Of a DNA stretch of 9,444 bases, positions 6,765 to 9,444 are shown in pieces. The position numbers and the translations under genes were made by a program. The number at the start of each line of letters is the position of its first letter. Positions within the stretch are counted from its first letter, which is position 1. The notes beneath the pieces are model-generated. The model was not told where the DNA came from. It ran no database searches and worked only from the letters and a program-made list of their open reading frames with translations. Source of the stretch: Bacteroidia bacterium (lineage in GTDB: Bacteria; Bacteroidota; Bacteroidia; Bacteroidales; VadinHA17); contig JAPLEC010000368.1 of assembly GCA_026391515.1 (NCBI GenBank), forward strand, positions 1 through 9,444, written 5' to 3'.

Positions 6765-6772
6765 TAATTTTG
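6765..6772 (+). promoter_or_regulatory. possible -7 promoter element of trmD
   Basis: TAATTTTG matches the Bacteroidota -7 consensus TAnnTTTG and lies 15 nt before the trmD ATG, implying a very short leader. The only upstream TTG (6750-6752) is 12 nt away, closer than the usual ~19-21 nt spacing, so support is weak. Confidence 0.3.
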
Positions 6773-6787
6773 AACAAACATTATAAA

Positions 6788-7468
6788 ATGAGAATCGATA
6801 TCCTGACCGTCTGTCCTGAATTGCTTGATAGTCCTCTGAACCATTCAATTGTAAAGAGAGCAAAAGAAAAAGGCCTGGTTGAAATAAACGTAATCAACCT
6901 GCATGATTTCTCGAACGACAAATATAAGAGTGTTGACGACTATGCTTTTGGCGGCGGCGCCGGTATGGTGATGATGATCGAACCTGTTTATAAAGCCATT
7001 GAAAAGCTGAAGGGTGAAAGACATTATGATGAAATAATCTATACATCTCCCGATGGAGAAAAATTCACTCAGAAACTGGCAAACAGACTTTCACTGAAAG
7101 ATAATATTATCATTCTTGCAGGTCATTTTAAAGGTATTGACCAAAGAATTCGCGATCACCTGGTAACTATGGAAATCTCAATAGGTGATTATGTTTTATC
7201 AGGCGGTGAACTTCCTGCAGCAGCAATTACAGACGCAATTGTCAGGCTTATCCCCGGAGTGCTGACTGATGAGCAATCGGCTCTTACCGACTCTTTCCAG
7301 GATGGCTTGCTGGCTCCTCCCGTATATACCAGACCATCCGATTTTAAAGGATGGAAAGTACCGGATGTCCTTCTTTCAGGAAACACAGCTGAAATTGAAA
7401 AATGGAGGCATGAACAGTCAATTGAAAGGACAAATAAATTAAGACCAGATATCGCTGATAATGAATAA
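6788..7468 (+). CDS. trmD: tRNA (guanine37-N1)-methyltransferase
   Basis: SPOUT-family enzyme that uses S-adenosylmethionine to make m1G37 next to the anticodon, preventing +1 frameshifts; it acts as a homodimer in the cytoplasm. The 226-aa protein starts MRIDILTVCPELL and carries DDYAFGGGAGMVM (50-62), AGHFKGIDQR (111-120) and SIGDYVLSGGELP (131-143), which build the trefoil-knot cofactor site. Arg153 and Asp168 (in LTDSFQDGLL) match the Arg154/Asp169 catalytic pair of the bacterial enzyme. The C-terminal YTRPSDFKGWKVP and LLSGNTAEIEKWR are typical. The ATG at 6788 is chosen over the upstream TTG at 6770, because TrmD proteins normally start directly at this MxIDIL(T) strand. The last 8 nt overlap the start of the downstream glycosidase gene. 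The usual rpsP-rimM-trmD-rplS neighbours are absent. Confidence 0.96.
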   Translation: MRIDILTVCPELLDSPLNHSIVKRAKEKGLVEINVINLHDFSNDKYKSVDDYAFGGGAGMVMMIEPVYKAIEKLKGERHYDEIIYTSPDGEKFTQKLANRLSLKDNIIILAGHFKGIDQRIRDHLVTMEISIGDYVLSGGELPAAAITDAIVRLIPGVLTDEQSALTDSFQDGLLAPPVYTRPSDFKGWKVPDVLLSGNTAEIEKWRHEQSIERTNKLRPDIADNE

Positions 7469-9444
7469 ATTAATTCCTTGCATAAAAGGGTTGGCGATAA
7501 GTTCTTTAGCCTTTCTTTTTTTCTCATGTGTCAATTCATCTCATTCCGATTATCTGAAACAGGGTTTTTTAAATCCTCCTGATTCAGCACGTCCAGGAGT
7601 TTACTGGTATTTCATGGATGGCAACTTAGATCGCGAAGCAATGACAGCTGACCTTGAATCTATGAAAAAAGCAGGCATTGGTTATGTACTTTTTCTTGAG
7701 GTGAATGTAGGTGTTCCAAGAGGTAAAGTTGATTTCCTCAGTGAAGAGTGGCAGAAACTTTACAGGCATGCTGTAAAAGAAGCTGAGAGACTTGGAATCA
7801 GAATAATTCTGGGATCAGGACCAGGCTGGGCAGGAAGCGGCGGACCGTGGGTCACACCTTCCCAGTCAATGCTGCACCTTGTTGCAAGCGATACAACAGT
7901 TAAAGGTCCGGCTTTTTTTGACAGTACATTGCCAATACCAAAACCAAAGAAGCCATTTTTTGGAGAAGGCAGTCTGACCAAAAATCTTAAAGAACTACGG
8001 AATAACTGGTACGAGGATGTTTTTGTCCTTGCTTTTACTTCGCCGGGGAATCCGGAAAAGATACAAGGGATTGATGAAAAAGCTCTTTATTACAGAGCTC
8101 CATATACATCTCAACCCGGAGTGCTTCCGTATCTGCCGGCTCCGGCAACATATGCTGAAACAGAAGGTTCATCAATTGAACCTGAAAAAATTATTGATAT
8201 AACCGGCAATCTTCAAAAAGATGGAAGGTTGCAATGGGAAGTCCCTGCAGGCAAATGGACTATTCTGAGATTTGTCACCCGTAACAATGGAGCAGTTACC
8301 CGCCCGGCACCTTTACCAGGACTGGGATTTGAGTGCGATAAATTTGATACAGCGTCTTTCGATGCCCACTACAATGCCTACGTCGGTAAGCTGATCAGAA
8401 AAGCAGAACCTGAAAAAACAAAGAGCGGAGGAGGCTGGACAATGATCCACATCGACAGCTGGGAAATGGGATCACAAAACTGGAGCCCGCACTTCAGGGA
8501 GGAATTTATAAAAAGACGCGGGTATGACCTAAAAGACTTTCTTCCTGTTTATAAAGGCCTGGTTGTTAATAGTTTAGAGATAAGCGAAAGATTCCTTTGG
8601 GACATCCGTCAGACATCAAATGAGCTGATAATTGAGAATCATGCAGTGCGCTTTAAAGAGCTTGGAAGAAGAAACGGATTCCGTCTTTCAATAGAGCCTT
8701 ACGATATGAATCCTGCTGCCGATCTTGACCTTGGCAGCGTGGCTGATGTTCCTATGTGTGAATTCTGGAGCGATGGATATGGCTTTAATTCAGCATTCAG
8801 CTGTATTGAAGCCACATCTTTAGCACATGTAATCGGAGCACCTGTTGTTGCTGCTGAAGCTTTCACAGCCGGCAGCAGCGAGGCATGGAAAAAATATCCG
8901 GGTGATATGAAAAACCAGGGCGACTGGGCTTTTTGTATGGGCATCAACAGGCTGATATATCACACTTTTGCACATAAGCCTTATGGTGACAATCTCCGGC
9001 CCGGGATGACAATGGGCCCTTATGGCGTTCACTGGGATCGCGGTCAGACATGGTGGCCGATGGTCAAAGATTATCATAAATACATTTCACGCTGCCAGTA
9101 TCTCCTATCACAGGGAAAACCTGTTGCCGACATTCTCTACCTTGCAGCAGAAGGCGCTCCGCATGTTTTCCGTCCTCCTTCATCTGCAGTTTCGGGCACT
9201 TCGATAATGCCTGACAAACAAGGTTATTCCTTCGATGGATGTTCCCCTTCATACCTTATTAATAATGCATCTGTCAAAGATGGTCTGATTGTTTTTCCCG
9301 GAGGTTCTGAGTATAAAGTGCTTGTACTGCCTGATGTTAAGACGATGACACCAGCCCTGCTCGAAAAAGTCAAAGCTCTCGTCGATGCCGGAGCAACGAT
9401 TATCGGCAACCCTCCTGAAAAATCTCCATCTCTGTCTGATTACC
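7461..9444 (+). CDS. GH106-type glycoside hydrolase lipoprotein, 3' end outside window
   Basis: Frame open from the ATG at 7461 to the window end (661 complete codons, no stop), hence incomplete. The N-terminus MNKLIPCIKG plus a hydrophobic stretch ends in LFFSC (Cys23), a relaxed Bacteroidota lipobox, so it is likely an envelope lipoprotein. Residues from about 38 (PPDSARPGVYWYFMDGNLD) resemble the start of GH106-like glycosidases, a family whose characterised members are alpha-L-rhamnosidases. The barrel region includes LGSGPGWAGSGGPWV (117-131), HIDSWEMG (Glu335), SIEPYDMNP (Glu412) and AAEAFTAG (Glu466). These glutamates are candidate catalytic or calcium-site residues, which I do not assign individually. 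About 615-650 is a Rossmann-like segment (VLVLPDVKTMT onward). Family members often exceed 900 aa, so roughly a third may be missing. Sugar specificity is not proven. The start overlaps the trmD stop by 8 nt with no SD. Confidence 0.87.
   Translation, partial: MNKLIPCIKGLAISSLAFLFFSCVNSSHSDYLKQGFLNPPDSARPGVYWYFMDGNLDREAMTADLESMKKAGIGYVLFLEVNVGVPRGKVDFLSEEWQKLYRHAVKEAERLGIRIILGSGPGWAGSGGPWVTPSQSMLHLVASDTTVKGPAFFDSTLPIPKPKKPFFGEGSLTKNLKELRNNWYEDVFVLAFTSPGNPEKIQGIDEKALYYRAPYTSQPGVLPYLPAPATYAETEGSSIEPEKIIDITGNLQKDGRLQWEVPAGKWTILRFVTRNNGAVTRPAPLPGLGFECDKFDTASFDAHYNAYVGKLIRKAEPEKTKSGGGWTMIHIDSWEMGSQNWSPHFREEFIKRRGYDLKDFLPVYKGLVVNSLEISERFLWDIRQTSNELIIENHAVRFKELGRRNGFRLSIEPYDMNPAADLDLGSVADVPMCEFWSDGYGFNSAFSCIEATSLAHVIGAPVVAAEAFTAGSSEAWKKYPGDMKNQGDWAFCMGINRLIYHTFAHKPYGDNLRPGMTMGPYGVHWDRGQTWWPMVKDYHKYISRCQYLLSQGKPVADILYLAAEGAPHVFRPPSSAVSGTSIMPDKQGYSFDGCSPSYLINNASVKDGLIVFPGGSEYKVLVLPDVKTMTPALLEKVKALVDAGATIIGNPPEKSPSLSDY

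Noticed and set aside
6770..6787. TTG at 6770 as the trmD start
   Set aside because: It adds six residues (LNKHYK-type) before the conserved MRIDIL start and overlaps the possible -7 element; the ATG at 6788 fits the family.
7760..9409. Several minus-strand and out-of-frame ORFs of 60-112 codons across the right end
   Set aside because: They lie wholly inside the long GH106-type frame (or trmD), have no recognisable domains and behave as shadows of the real genes.

Overview
The window looks like chromosomal DNA of a member of the Bacteroidota, probably an environmental relative of the Bacteroidales. The evidence is the long form of signal peptidase I, two lipoproteins with relaxed lipoboxes, a GH106-type glycosidase, AT-rich gaps, and an almost complete lack of Shine-Dalgarno (SD) sequences. 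Nothing in the sequence fixes the genus. Most of the window is housekeeping sequence, with accessory genes in the right half.

Left part (1-2380, + strand): the classical translation cluster thrS (5' end outside the window), infC, rpmI, rplT. These encode threonyl-tRNA synthetase, initiation factor IF3 and ribosomal proteins bL35 and bL20. infC has no usable AUG. It appears to start at an AUA codon placed 8 nt after a perfect AGGAGG, the only clear SD in front of any gene here. The rpmI-rplT gap carries a 16-nt perfect palindrome inside a larger possible hairpin. The cluster ends at a 13-bp perfect stem-loop that probably terminates transcription from both sides.

Middle part (2376-4522, - strand): dapB followed by lepB, 41 nt apart, likely one transcript. 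They encode dihydrodipicolinate reductase (lysine/diaminopimelate synthesis) and signal peptidase I. The 285-nt divergent gap at 4523-4807 holds a striking array of CACAGAG units in inverted orientation with 10-11 nt spacing.

Right part (4808-9444): a lipoprotein of the YtcJ-like amidohydrolase family (+); a very small 8-cysteine YkgJ-type protein (-) whose end overlaps the amidohydrolase end by 12 nt; trmD (+), tRNA m1G37 methyltransferase; and a GH106-type glycoside hydrolase lipoprotein (+). The last gene starts inside the end of trmD (8-nt overlap) and runs off the window without a stop codon. It may mark the start of a polysaccharide-degradation locus beyond the edge.

I see no mobile element, CRISPR array, tRNA or rRNA gene, and no convincing new multi-gene system. 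The best leads are the infC start with its lone SD, the CACAGAG inverted array, the rpmI-rplT palindrome and the trmD/glycosidase overlap.
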